Part shown: positions 27,117 through 35,501 of the stretch, in pieces
Position numbering within the stretch: the first letter of the stretch is position 1
Layout of the letters: every line of letters begins with the position of its first letter
Assembly: GCF_021249345.1 (NCBI RefSeq)
Contig: NZ_CP089588.1
Location: 1,922,001 to 1,986,000, forward strand
From: Halobacterium wangiae
GTDB lineage: Archaea > Halobacteriota > Halobacteria > Halobacteriales > Halobacteriaceae
Reading direction: 5' to 3'
DNA: 64,000 nt
Translations under genes and position numbers: made by a program
Notes under the pieces: generated by a model
Databases searched by the model: none
What the model was told of the DNA's origin: nothing
Seen by the model: only the letters and a program-made list of their open reading frames with translations

Positions 27117-27596
27117 CTACTCCGCGTCGCCGGACCAGTGTGGGGCACTCGAGATCCCTTGGTCGGAGTACGTGTGTAGAATGTTGAGCACGTCGTAGAT
27201 GAACTCCGTGAGCCCGGGGGCCGTCGCGGGGTTGAGGGAGACGAGGGTGCCGCGGGCGTCGCCCTGGATGAAGTGGAGGATGAGCGCGTCGTCGAAGGCT
27301 CGGAGCGTGCAGTAGAGTGCGCCGACGTTGTAGAGGTCCTCCTGTCTCGTCCGGCCGACGTCCTGCAGGCGGAGGTCGTCGATGATCTCCTCGACGCGGT
27401 CCTCGCTGAGCTGGTCTTCGAGGTCGTCGTTCGTCTCGATGACCGCGGAGTCGCGGTTGTAGTGGGCGACGGATCGGAGGTTCCCACCAATCGACTGATT
27501 CAAATACTCCAGTAGTTCTTCGGGGATCGGATCAGATACGTTACTCGGGTCGACCCCTGTGTCGTCTCGTGGTTCTGTCGAACTATCCTCGGTCAT
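27117..27596 (-). CDS. Conserved haloarchaeal protein, unknown (paralogue of the protein at 36531)
   Basis: A 159-residue acidic protein without signal or membrane segment. The core reads IGGNLRSVAHYNRDSAVI, then DLRLQDVGRTRQ, then YCTLRAFDDALILHFIQGD. The same scaffold (GD.LRS.xYF..D...L..DLE, then T.R.F......V.GD..G) is seen in the 130-residue protein at 36531, so the two belong to one family. No function is known to me. The start is fixed by a TATA-like box at 27618-27626. Confidence 0.72.
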   Translation of the reverse strand: MTEDSSTEPRDDTGVDPSNVSDPIPEELLEYLNQSIGGNLRSVAHYNRDSAVIETNDDLEDQLSEDRVEEIIDDLRLQDVGRTRQEDLYNVGALYCTLRAFDDALILHFIQGDARGTLVSLNPATAPGLTEFIYDVLNILHTYSDQGISSAPHWSGDAE

Positions 27597-27617
27597 TGCG
27601 GGTGGTTCGTGGACCGG

Positions 27618-27626
27618 GGTTAAATC
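27618..27626 (-). promoter_or_regulatory. TATA-like box for the gene at 27117-27596
   Basis: The minus-strand sequence GATTTAACC is centred 26 bases from the ATG at 27596; this excludes the longer ORF from 27695. Confidence 0.65.
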
Positions 27627-27684
27627 GTTATTTGAAAACAGAGTGACACGGAATCGGCTCTCGCTCGGGCCGTTCTCGGTTCCG

Positions 27685-28377
27685 TCACGCCTCACCGGCG
27701 AGGCCGACGCCGAGCGCCATGAGGATGGAGCCGACGACCACGAGGCCGCCGCTCCACAGCACGAGCAGGCGGGTCGTCTCGGGGAACTGCTCGGCGAGCG
27801 GAACGAACAGCCGGAGGTCGAGGGTGACGACGAGCAGTGCCCCCACGACGTCGAACACGAGGTCGAGAGCGGTGTCGAGGCGGCCGTAGTGAACGAGCAC
27901 GGGTTCGACGTCGAAGCGCTCGCCGACTTCCCGGGCGACGAGTTCGACGAGCTCCCAGAACACGCCCACGGCGAACGTGAACAGGACGGTCAGGCCGGCG
28001 ATGGTCTGCGAGGAGAGCGCCACTTCGGGCGTCTGGGCGACGCCGACGACGAGCCCGGCGTACAGCAGCGCCGCGACGAGCGCGCCCGAGAGCGTGTGTG
28101 TGAGGTGGTCCCACCACCACGTTTCGCCGTGTTCGTAGAGCCCCAGCATGCCGAGCGAGTGGAGGAAACCCGCTGCCGCCAGCCACAGCGCGATCGCCTG
28201 GTCGACGGTGACCGAGCCGTCGGACGCGAACTCGACGACCGGCGGCAGGAACGCGAGGACGAGGACGACGAGCGCGTTCACCGCCGCGGAGACGTCGCGC
28301 TGGCGGAACGCTTCGAGGAGCGTTCCGACGATGGCGACCTGGAGTGCGAGGACTGCGACGTCGAGTAGTTCGGTCAT
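27685..28377 (-). CDS. Six-helix membrane protein, possibly YjdF/DUF2238-like
   Basis: A 230-residue integral membrane protein with six or seven hydrophobic segments. The segment ETWWWDHLTHTLSGALVAALL and the later FAVGVFWELVELVARE are like the histidine and Trp-Glu motifs of the YjdF/DUF2238 family; this is a resemblance only. No enzymatic role is known. It converges with no gene and lies 96 bases downstream of the next minus-strand gene. Confidence 0.7.
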   Translation of the reverse strand: MTELLDVAVLALQVAIVGTLLEAFRQRDVSAAVNALVVLVLAFLPPVVEFASDGSVTVDQAIALWLAAAGFLHSLGMLGLYEHGETWWWDHLTHTLSGALVAALLYAGLVVGVAQTPEVALSSQTIAGLTVLFTFAVGVFWELVELVAREVGERFDVEPVLVHYGRLDTALDLVFDVVGALLVVTLDLRLFVPLAEQFPETTRLLVLWSGGLVVVGSILMALGVGLAGEA

Positions 28378-28473
28378 CGCCGCTGAGGGCCTCTACGTGC
28401 TACTCGGCCACCCATCGACATGACGTTTGTGTGGCCCGACTGGGCTGCCACGGGCTGGAGTTGCCGACCGCGA

Positions 28474-29112
28474 CTACCGCTCCTCGAGGCGGATCGACTG
28501 GCCGGTCCGGGATGCGACGTAGCGTTCGGGCAGGTGGGGGTGGACGTCGGTCGGGAGCACCGAGACCAGACGGACGACGAGCGAGGGGAGGGCCCGCCGG
28601 ACCGCTACGTAGGAGACGGCGACGACGAGCGTGGCGACGACGACCAGCTGGAGCAGTCCGGTCTGGGTGGCCAGCAGGGGGACGGCCAGCGCGACGGAGA
28701 GCGCCAGATCCGCTGGCGAGCCGTCGTAGCCCACCCAGCGCCGCGGAGCGACCCACCGGCCCCGGAAGTGGTCGTAGACGGCTCGCTCGGAGGTCTCCTC
28801 CCACGGCCGGAGTTCGAGCCCGCCGCCGAAGACGTCGCTCACGCTGTGGACCGCCGCGGCCACGAGGAAGACGGCGACGGCGACCGTCAACGGTGTCGGG
28901 GCGAGGACGCCAGCGACGACCGCCGTGGCGCCGCCGACCGAGTAGTACACCGGGTAGTGCAGCGTCTTCCGGTGGGCGACGTAGAGGTCGAGGTCGGGCA
29001 GAATGCCACCGAGGAGTCCGGCGAGCAGTGCGACGCCGGCGTACTCGGGTGCGGCGAGCGCGACGGGGAGAGCAAGCACCATTCCGGCGAGTGCGTGCGT
29101 CGGCAGCATCAT
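28474..29112 (-). CDS. YdjM/DUF457-type membrane-bound metal-dependent hydrolase
   Basis: A 212-residue membrane protein. Near the N-terminus it has LPTHALAG, with the conserved histidine, and GGILPDLDLYVAHRKTLHYP, the D-x-D/H..H motif of the YdjM family. A third polar site, AAVHSVSDVFGG, follows. These residues are expected to bind a divalent metal. Two adjacent ATG codons (29112, 29109) are possible starts. It may be co-transcribed with the DUF2071 gene on its upstream side (29882 to 29193; gap 80 bases). Confidence 0.82.
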   Translation of the reverse strand: MMLPTHALAGMVLALPVALAAPEYAGVALLAGLLGGILPDLDLYVAHRKTLHYPVYYSVGGATAVVAGVLAPTPLTVAVAVFLVAAAVHSVSDVFGGGLELRPWEETSERAVYDHFRGRWVAPRRWVGYDGSPADLALSVALAVPLLATQTGLLQLVVVATLVVAVSYVAVRRALPSLVVRLVSVLPTDVHPHLPERYVASRTGQSIRLEER

Positions 29113-29192
29113 AGAGACGGAGAGAGGCACCGCTCGCGTTTGAACGTATCGCCGAACGACGGTGTCAGTAACCCGGTCCTACTCGACAGTAG

Positions 29193-29882
29193 TTACGCAC
29201 GACGGCTCGGCGACGCGACGGTCTCGACGCCGGGACTGTAGAAGTGGACGGGTTCGGTCTCCGGGTCGGCGAACCAGTTCGCGCGGAACAGCGTGTTCGT
29301 CTCGATCGCGACGTCGGCCTCGGACAGCGGCCACGGTTCGTGATCGACGGCCGCGTACCTGATCGTCCCTCCGGGGGACTCCGTGTAGTACCGGTACCGC
29401 TCGACGAGGAAGTGGGCCAGCGAGCCGGGTTCGACGGACACGCCGTCGCCAGCCGGACCGTACGTCCCCCGGAAGCGGGCCGGGCGAGCACCCGGGTGGA
29501 GCCTGTCGCTCTCGAAGCGCACGCGCTCGCCGTCGGTCTGGAAGTCGATGCGGGCGTAGTAGTACGGGAGGGAGTGGAGCACTCGCGCACCGAGGACGCC
29601 GAGGACGCCCTCCGCGTCGAGGCTGAAGAAGTAGACGCCCGGGTCGCCGTCGTGGGTGACGTACGTCCGGAGGTTGAGTTCGGGCAGGCGGAACCCGAGG
29701 GTCTTGGGCGCCCACGTCGGCCGCACGTCGACGTTCGTGTACGGGACGACGGAGAGCCACGCCCGTCCGTCGTGCGTGTCGAGGTCGAGCGCCTCCGGGA
29801 GGTGTGGGCCGACCACCGACGGGTCGACCGGCCAGTTGGCGAACAGGACGTGCCGCCAGCCCATGTGCAGGGAGAACACCAT
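29193..29882 (-). CDS. DUF2071 (YqjF-like) family protein
   Basis: A 229-residue soluble protein of the YqjF/DUF2071 family. It starts MVFSLHMGWRHVLFANWPVDP, the family's characteristic opening, and continues with LSVVPYTNVDVRP and GVYFFSLDAEGVLGVLGARV. These proteins are related to the acetoacetate decarboxylase fold, but activity is not established. It sits 28 bases after the end of the bactofilin-like gene, so it probably belongs to the same minus-strand transcription unit. Confidence 0.85.
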   Translation of the reverse strand: MVFSLHMGWRHVLFANWPVDPSVVGPHLPEALDLDTHDGRAWLSVVPYTNVDVRPTWAPKTLGFRLPELNLRTYVTHDGDPGVYFFSLDAEGVLGVLGARVLHSLPYYYARIDFQTDGERVRFESDRLHPGARPARFRGTYGPAGDGVSVEPGSLAHFLVERYRYYTESPGGTIRYAAVDHEPWPLSEADVAIETNTLFRANWFADPETEPVHFYSPGVETVASPSRRA

Positions 29883-29910
29883 CAGTGCCCACCACCGTGC
29901 TGGCGGTCCA

Positions 29911-30786
29911 TCAGTCCACCTCCCCAGGGATGGTCACCGGTTCGAAGCGCTGGAGGCCGAAGTAGCTGTTCAGGACGGCGCCGAGTCCGACCACGACCAG
30001 CGCGAACTGGACGACGGCGCCGAGGACCGGGACGTACCCGAGCAGTTCCATCGCGAGCAGGAACGCGCCGACGCCGACCACCGTCGCTCGCCCGGCGTCC
30101 GCCACGGGTAGCCGCCGGCCGACGAGGTAGCCGAGGACGACCTGGCTGTAGAGGACGACCAGCAACTCGGCGAGCAGGCCGAGGATGCTGACCGGGAGCA
30201 GGACGAGCGTGAACGCCATGTAGACGAAGAGGACGAGCAGCGTCGTGCCCGCGAGCGAACCGATCACGCCGCTGACGAGCGGGTGGTCGGTGACCGAGTG
30301 GCCGACGTTCTCCAGCAGTGCCGGGTGGCGCCGCGCGAGCCACCACCCCACGGCGCCGAGCAGGAGGAACTGCACCAGGAACGTCGCGACCTGCCTCGCC
30401 GGGGAGTCGGCGGGCGCCGGCGGGCCGAACGTCGACACCCGGCCGACGCTCGCGCTCTCGGCGATCGCCGGGTCGCCCGCGATCGTCTCCACGCTGCCAG
30501 TCACCGTCGCGCCCTCGCCGACCGAGAGGTTCCCCGCGAGCAGCGTCACGTCGCCGTCGACGGGGCCGTCGATCTGCACGGTGCCGCCAGTGACGTAGAC
30601 GTCCCCCGAGAGGGCTGCGTCGGCGGGAACGGTGGTCGTCCCGCCGGCGACGACGAGCACGTCGTCTATCGACTCGACCGCGTGGTCGCCGTCGAAGGTG
30701 ACGTCCATCTCCTCGACGGTCGCGCCGCTCGCGGAGACGAGGAGGACCACGACGACGAGCAGCGGGAGGGCCTCGGTAGGGCTCAC
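29911..30786 (-). CDS. Bactofilin-like polymer-forming domain with C-terminal membrane helices
   Basis: A 291-residue protein starting at a GTG whose last two bases overlap the stop of the upstream MFS gene (GTGA). After an N-terminal hydrophobic segment there is a short-repeat beta domain typical of polymer-forming bactofilins (GDVYVTGGTVQIDGPVDGDV, then EGATVTGSVETIAGD). Residues about 150-280 contain four or five membrane helices. The likely role is a membrane-tethered scaffold. The long open frame further upstream is only the complement of the MFS gene. Confidence 0.8.
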   Translation of the reverse strand: MSPTEALPLLVVVVLLVSASGATVEEMDVTFDGDHAVESIDDVLVVAGGTTTVPADAALSGDVYVTGGTVQIDGPVDGDVTLLAGNLSVGEGATVTGSVETIAGDPAIAESASVGRVSTFGPPAPADSPARQVATFLVQFLLLGAVGWWLARRHPALLENVGHSVTDHPLVSGVIGSLAGTTLLVLFVYMAFTLVLLPVSILGLLAELLVVLYSQVVLGYLVGRRLPVADAGRATVVGVGAFLLAMELLGYVPVLGAVVQFALVVVGLGAVLNSYFGLQRFEPVTIPGEVD

Positions 30787-32084
30787 GCGACGCTCCCCTC
30801 CCGTGCGACGGTCACCATCCCGCGGACGTAGAGGCCGACCGCGAGTCCGAACAGGAGCAGCAGCGAGAGCGCCTGCACCACGTTCAGGTGCGAGAGCAGC
30901 GCCAGGTCGGTCGCCTGGAAGTACAGCGCGAGCGCAGTGCTGAGGAACGTGGCGAGCCACCCGGCGACTCCGACGCCGATGGCGGAGTGTGTCCCGACGG
31001 TGTCGGCGGTCGAGAGGTCGGGCCACAGCGCGAAGTTCAGCGTCGTGTAGAAGCTCACCGCGACGGCGTACAGCCCGGGGTTGAGCGGCGAGGACCCCTC
31101 GCTGGCGAGCGCCGGGAACAGCGCCGCCACCCGCAGGTCGGAGGTGTACGCCACGTGGGTCAGCGCGAACAGCGCGAACGTCCAGAGGAACAGCCGATTC
31201 AGGTCGAAGTTCGTGTAGATGACGCCGGCCATCACCGCGCCGACGACGTGCGCGACGGCGATGAACAGCCGCGTCGAGAGGTCGGGTGACTGCCAGGAGC
31301 TGAGCAACAGCGCCGGCGTGTCGATGATGCGCAGGAAGCCGAGGCTGTCGACGAAGAACACGCCGAACATCAGGATGAGGGGGACGGCGAACGCGAAACT
31401 CCGGGTGCCGATGGGGTCGGGTTGACAGAATCTGCCGGTGCCGAACTCGCGGTGCTGGACCGCCAGGTCGTCGAGCAGCGCCTCGACGCGGTCGACGCGC
31501 CCGGAGACGAGAACAGCGAGGACGACGATGCCGGGCAGCATCACGGCGACGAGTAGCCGGCTGAAGACGTCGACCGACCACGCGAGGGGGTAGGCGTTCG
31601 CGGCGAAGTAGGCGATGGCCGTGATGGCGGCCGCGACGTAGCCACGGTCGGGTACCGGGACGAGGTCGACGGCGAGCGAGAACGACACCGGGAAGCCGAC
31701 GCCGAGGCCGACCGACGCGGCGAGGATCCACGCGCCGAAGCCGGGGACGGTCCGGATCTCGGGCGCGACGAGCGTGAGGGCGAACTGCACGAGGACGACG
31801 CCGAGCAGCAGGCGGAGTTTCGTCCGGAGGTCGGTGCTCCACCCGCGGCGGTCCATCGTCACGCCGGTGACGACGGCGACGACCAGCGTGCAGAGCGCGA
31901 GGTCGGCCATCCACGTGGAGACGGCGGTCTCGGACATGCCGACCAGGCGCGTTCCGAGGTCGATGAGTCCGAGCTGGACGAACGTGATGTTGTAGTAGTA
32001 GCCGGCTACCATCAGTGCGACGAACAGCACGTAGCCCAGGATCGTCGCCCAGCGGCGTTCACGGAGGGTCGCGAAGAGTTCCAT
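30783..32084 (-). CDS. Major facilitator superfamily carrier
   Basis: A 433-residue membrane protein with about 12 hydrophobic helices and a longer central loop (about residues 205-230). The loop between the second and third helices contains TMDRRGWSTDLRTKLR, the position of the MFS GxxxDRxGRR motif, in a diverged form. The substrate is unknown. Its last four bases overlap the GTG start of the bactofilin-like gene, so translation is probably coupled. Confidence 0.8.
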   Translation of the reverse strand: MELFATLRERRWATILGYVLFVALMVAGYYYNITFVQLGLIDLGTRLVGMSETAVSTWMADLALCTLVVAVVTGVTMDRRGWSTDLRTKLRLLLGVVLVQFALTLVAPEIRTVPGFGAWILAASVGLGVGFPVSFSLAVDLVPVPDRGYVAAAITAIAYFAANAYPLAWSVDVFSRLLVAVMLPGIVVLAVLVSGRVDRVEALLDDLAVQHREFGTGRFCQPDPIGTRSFAFAVPLILMFGVFFVDSLGFLRIIDTPALLLSSWQSPDLSTRLFIAVAHVVGAVMAGVIYTNFDLNRLFLWTFALFALTHVAYTSDLRVAALFPALASEGSSPLNPGLYAVAVSFYTTLNFALWPDLSTADTVGTHSAIGVGVAGWLATFLSTALALYFQATDLALLSHLNVVQALSLLLLFGLAVGLYVRGMVTVAREGSVA

Positions 32085-32150
32085 GTCGACGTTGCCACCC
32101 CGTACGAGGTGGGGGGTGTTAAAGCCGGAGACGTCGGCGGGCGGTCCGCG

Positions 32151-32624
32151 TCACTCCCCGTACTTGCTGGTCTTGTTCACCCAGACGGTCCGTTCGTCGA
32201 AGTAGGGTGCGACTTTCACGACCAGGTTCTCGATGTCCGGGGAGGCCGGCGTCCCGACGCTGACCGTCGCGCGGTTCTGCTGGCTCTGGTCGTAGAACAC
32301 TGCGTTCTCCAGTTCGGCGGCCACCCGGTACTGCTGCTCTTGCTCGGTCAGCACCGACTCCCACTCCGTCTCCTCGTCGGGTTCGATCTCGGTCGTCTCC
32401 GAGAAGATTGGCTCGTCCGCGAACAGTTCCCGCACCTCGACGGTGACGGTGTGCGTTCGCTCCGTCTCGTTCAGGAGGAGGATGCCGTACGAGTCGGTGC
32501 CTTCGTCGGGTTCGCCGCCGTCACTGCCGCTGCCGAAGAGGTTCGAGCAGCCGCTCAGGGCGGTCGTCGCGAGCAGAGCGCTCCCGTGGAGGAATCGTCG
32601 TCGTCGTGTCGGATTGGAGGGCAT
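32151..32624 (-). CDS. Tat lipoprotein, unknown
   Basis: A 157-residue secreted lipoprotein. It has a twin-arginine-rich start (TRRRRFLHGSALLATTALSG) followed at once by the lipobox cysteine (SGCSN). The mature part is an acidic Gly/Ser/Asp-rich linker and a beta-sandwich-like domain (YGILLLNETERTHTVTVEV). A TATA-like box (AATAAGT on the minus strand, about 32651-32658) is placed for the ATG at 32624. Confidence 0.8.
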   Translation of the reverse strand: MPSNPTRRRRFLHGSALLATTALSGCSNLFGSGSDGGEPDEGTDSYGILLLNETERTHTVTVEVRELFADEPIFSETTEIEPDEETEWESVLTEQEQQYRVAAELENAVFYDQSQQNRATVSVGTPASPDIENLVVKVAPYFDERTVWVNKTSKYGE

Positions 32625-32819
32625 TCCACACCGCAGTTCCGTGACACGCCACTTATTCCTTTGCTACTGACACCTCTTCGCGACTGCGGGAATCCGCAGC
32701 GTCGGCGGAGTCTCCGTACGCACCCCGCAGTTCAGCGCTGCCGCGCCCGACCTTGTTCACTGTTAGCTGTTATCAATGTATTAAAGTGGTCTCCACTCGA
32801 GGGGTTACGTGACGATATC

Positions 32820-34295
32820 ATGGCGACAGGATCCACGACAGACGGCACGCTTGACCGGTGGTACCGCAACCGAATCGGCACCGCGACGACGGGCGACGAG
32901 GTACGGGGCTACTGGCTGTTCGCGCTCGGGGTCGTACTCGGCGTCGCCGGCATCCTCCTGTTCGTCCCCAGCGAGTCGGCCGGCGCGCTCCGCCAGTGGG
33001 CCGTCGTCGCCGCGGCGACGGGGCTCGTCTGCGTGTTCGCGGGGCCGATAATCCGTCTCCCGCTGCAGCGCCCGGCGACCCTGCTCGTCTACACCGGGGC
33101 CGCGATCTGTCTCGTGGCGATCGCCTGGTTCGCCGTGGCGTACCCCTACGACTGGAGCCCGCAGACCGGCCAGCCGACCATCGTCGTCCTCTACTCCATC
33201 GGGTTGCTCGCGATGGGGCTCGGCGGTGTGTTCGTGCCACTCCTGACGACCGGCATCGTGGGCGAGGAGGAACACGAGGCACTCGAGTCCGAAGCCGAGG
33301 CGCTCCGCAGCTCCGTCGCCGACACCGAAGCCGACGAGTCCGACCTCGCGGCCCAGCTCCGCGCGCTCCGCCGGAGCCAGGCACGCTTCGAACTGTACGA
33401 GGACAGGGGTGGCCAGTACCGCTGGCGGCTCCGCCACCGCAACGGGAACGTCATCGCCGACGGCGGCGAGGGGTACACCCAGAAGCACAACGCCCAGAAG
33501 GGGCTCCAGAGCGTGCGACGCAACGCCCTCGGCGCGACCGTCCTGCACGTCGAGAGCGAGGCCGACCTCCCCGAGGCCGAAGAGACGTTCGAGCCGGTCG
33601 AGGAGGCCGACAGTCAGGCGTCGTTCGAACTGTACGAGGACAACGCGGGCGAGTTCCGGTTCCGACTCCGCCACGACAACGGGAACGTCATCGCCGACGG
33701 CGGCGAGGGGTACACGTCCCGCAGCGGCGCCCGCACCGCTATCGACCGCATCCGGGAGTACGTCGGGCCAGCGGACTACCTCCAGTTCGACCCGACGGGC
33801 TTCGAGATCTACCGCGACAGCGCCAGCGAGTGGCGCTGGCGACTCGTCCACCGCAACGGGAACGTGCTCGCGGACTCCGGCGAGGGCTACTCCCGTCGTC
33901 GCGACGCGCGCCGCGCGGTCGACCGTATCCAGGCCGACCACGACGAGATGACGATCGAGGTGTTCGAGGACGCCGGCGAGGAGTACCGCTGGCACCTCCA
34001 GAGCGCGAACGGCCGCATCGTCGCCGACTCCGGCGAGGGGTACGCCGACCGGGGCGGCGCCGAGGACGCCGTCGAGCGGTTCCGCGAGTACGTCTCCGAG
34101 GCTTCCGTGCTCGACCTCGGGCGTGCCGCGTTCGAACTGTACGAGGACCGCGCCGGGGACACCCGCTGGCGACTCCGCCACCGGAACGGCAACATCCTCG
34201 CCGACTCCGGTGAGGGGTACGCCGACCGTACCCGCGCCCGGGGCGGCATCGAGAGCGTGAAGCGACACGCGCCGAACGCCGAAACCGAGGAGTAA
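32820..34295 (+). CDS. Membrane protein with five DUF1508 (YegP/HVO_2922-type) repeats
   Basis: A 491-residue protein. Residues 30-145 form about four membrane helices and 147-185 an acidic, probably helical linker. Five DUF1508 repeats follow at residues 188-237, 267-317, 326-376, 377-427 and 436-485. Each has a FELYED opening, a W/F-R-x-R-L core, a HRNGN turn, and an ADSGEGY or ADGGEGY motif ahead of a helix. DUF1508 proteins usually have one or two copies. The repeats should face the cytoplasm if the N-terminal bundle ends inside. The function of the domain is unknown. Confidence 0.85.
   Translation: MATGSTTDGTLDRWYRNRIGTATTGDEVRGYWLFALGVVLGVAGILLFVPSESAGALRQWAVVAAATGLVCVFAGPIIRLPLQRPATLLVYTGAAICLVAIAWFAVAYPYDWSPQTGQPTIVVLYSIGLLAMGLGGVFVPLLTTGIVGEEEHEALESEAEALRSSVADTEADESDLAAQLRALRRSQARFELYEDRGGQYRWRLRHRNGNVIADGGEGYTQKHNAQKGLQSVRRNALGATVLHVESEADLPEAEETFEPVEEADSQASFELYEDNAGEFRFRLRHDNGNVIADGGEGYTSRSGARTAIDRIREYVGPADYLQFDPTGFEIYRDSASEWRWRLVHRNGNVLADSGEGYSRRRDARRAVDRIQADHDEMTIEVFEDAGEEYRWHLQSANGRIVADSGEGYADRGGAEDAVERFREYVSEASVLDLGRAAFELYEDRAGDTRWRLRHRNGNILADSGEGYADRTRARGGIESVKRHAPNAETEE
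33381..34274 (+). repeat. Five tandem DUF1508 coding repeats
   Basis: About 150-base coding units are repeated five times. Some blocks are nearly identical at DNA level, for instance the 20-base block AACGGGAACGTCATCGCCGA present in units one and two. This points to recent internal duplication of part of the array. Confidence 0.8.
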
Positions 34296-34659
34296 CGCCT
34301 CTCGCTGTCCGTTCGGTGCCGTCGTCGCTATGGGCAGCCCGGTCCCGCACCGATTACGACGAGGTCCGCCTCCGCCGGAGCAGTCTCTGTACTCATTGTA
34401 TGGCTCTTCGCTCACCGGCGCTCGAGTCTCGATAACGGTCCAGATATGCCCGGAATCGTCGGAGTTTGCGTCCTCCGGTCGTCCGGTCGGTCGGCCGTCA
34501 CACCCGACAAGACATTTACCAGCCGAAGGCCCACCATCCATCGCCGGGTAGGGGTACCCGAGATCTTTTCGAGGGCCGTGGTGACCGTGGCGAGCGACAG
34601 CGTCGACCGCCGGGGTTGCTGACGAAAACGCTTACCCACGTCCACACCAACGAGAGGGT
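34296..34659. other. 364-base intergenic region with no supported gene
   Basis: No ORF here shows haloarchaeal codon use or a recognisable domain. The last 35 bases hold the promoter of the ubaA-like gene (GCTTACCC at 34630-34637, 27 bases before the ATG). A second A+T-rich box (ACATTTACC near 34511-34519) has no gene behind it and could start a small RNA, but I see no supporting structure. Confidence 0.5.
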
Positions 34660-35475
34660 ATGTCCGGGCTGAATCTCGACCCGGTGCAACTCGACCGGTA
34701 CTCGCGGCACATCATCATGGACGACGTGGGGCCGACGGGCCAGCAGCGCCTGCTGGACGCCGACGTGCTCGTCGTGGGCGCGGGCGGCCTCGGCGCGCCG
34801 GTCGTCCAGTATCTCGCCGCGGCGGGCGTGGGGACGCTGCGCATCGTCGACGACGACGACGTGGAGCGCTCGAACCTCCAGCGGCAGATCATCCACGCGG
34901 ACGCCGACGTGGGGACGCCGAAGGCCGAGAGTGCACGAGCGTACGTCGAGCGCCTGAACCCCGACGTCGACGTTCGCGCACACGTCGCGCACCTCGACCA
35001 GTCGAACGTCGACGCACTCCTCGACGGCGTGGACTTCGTGGTGGACTGCTCGGACAACTTCTCGACGCGCTTCCTCGTCAACGACGCCTGCGTGCTCCGC
35101 GAGATCCCGTTCAGCCACGCCGCCATCTACCGCTTCGAGGGGCAGGCCATCACGGTCACGCCCGACAGCGCCTGCTACCGCTGTCTGTTCCCGGAGGCCC
35201 CACCCGCGGGGACGATTCCGGACTGCGCGGAGGCCGGCGTGCTCGGCGTCCTGCCGGGGACGATGGGCTGCGTGCAGGCGACCGAGTGCGTGAAGGCGCT
35301 CCTCGGCGTCGGCGACCTGCTCGCCGGCCGCCTGCTGTTCTACGACGCCGCGGCGATGTCCTTCGAGGAGGTGCCGGTCGAGGCGAACCCCGGCTGTCCG
35401 GTCTGCGGGGACGACCCGGCCATCGACTCGGTGGCGGACGTCGACTACGCCGAGCGCTGTGCAGTACAGTCCTGA
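34660..35475 (+). CDS. ubaA: E1-like SAMP-activating enzyme (UbaA/MoeB/ThiF family)
   Basis: A 271-residue adenylating enzyme. The ATP-binding Rossmann motif is VLVVGAGGLGAPVVQYLAAAG, and DDDDVERSNLQRQ holds the catalytic arginine site. Two CxxC pairs (CYRC and CPVC) bind zinc. The catalytic cysteine is in GTIPDCAEAGVLG. In haloarchaea this single enzyme activates the ubiquitin-like SAMP proteins for protein conjugation and for sulfur transfer to molybdopterin and tRNA, so it connects to the molybdopterin enzyme (19749) and the proteasome gene (58679) in this window. Confidence 0.92.
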   Translation: MSGLNLDPVQLDRYSRHIIMDDVGPTGQQRLLDADVLVVGAGGLGAPVVQYLAAAGVGTLRIVDDDDVERSNLQRQIIHADADVGTPKAESARAYVERLNPDVDVRAHVAHLDQSNVDALLDGVDFVVDCSDNFSTRFLVNDACVLREIPFSHAAIYRFEGQAITVTPDSACYRCLFPEAPPAGTIPDCAEAGVLGVLPGTMGCVQATECVKALLGVGDLLAGRLLFYDAAAMSFEEVPVEANPGCPVCGDDPAIDSVADVDYAERCAVQS

Positions 35476-35501
35476 CCGACTCGAACGTCCCGCGCAGCGA
35501 C

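Noticed and set aside
34412-34645. A 77-codon minus-strand frame in the gap before ubaA
   Set aside because: No promoter, no domain, and codon use unlike the neighbours.
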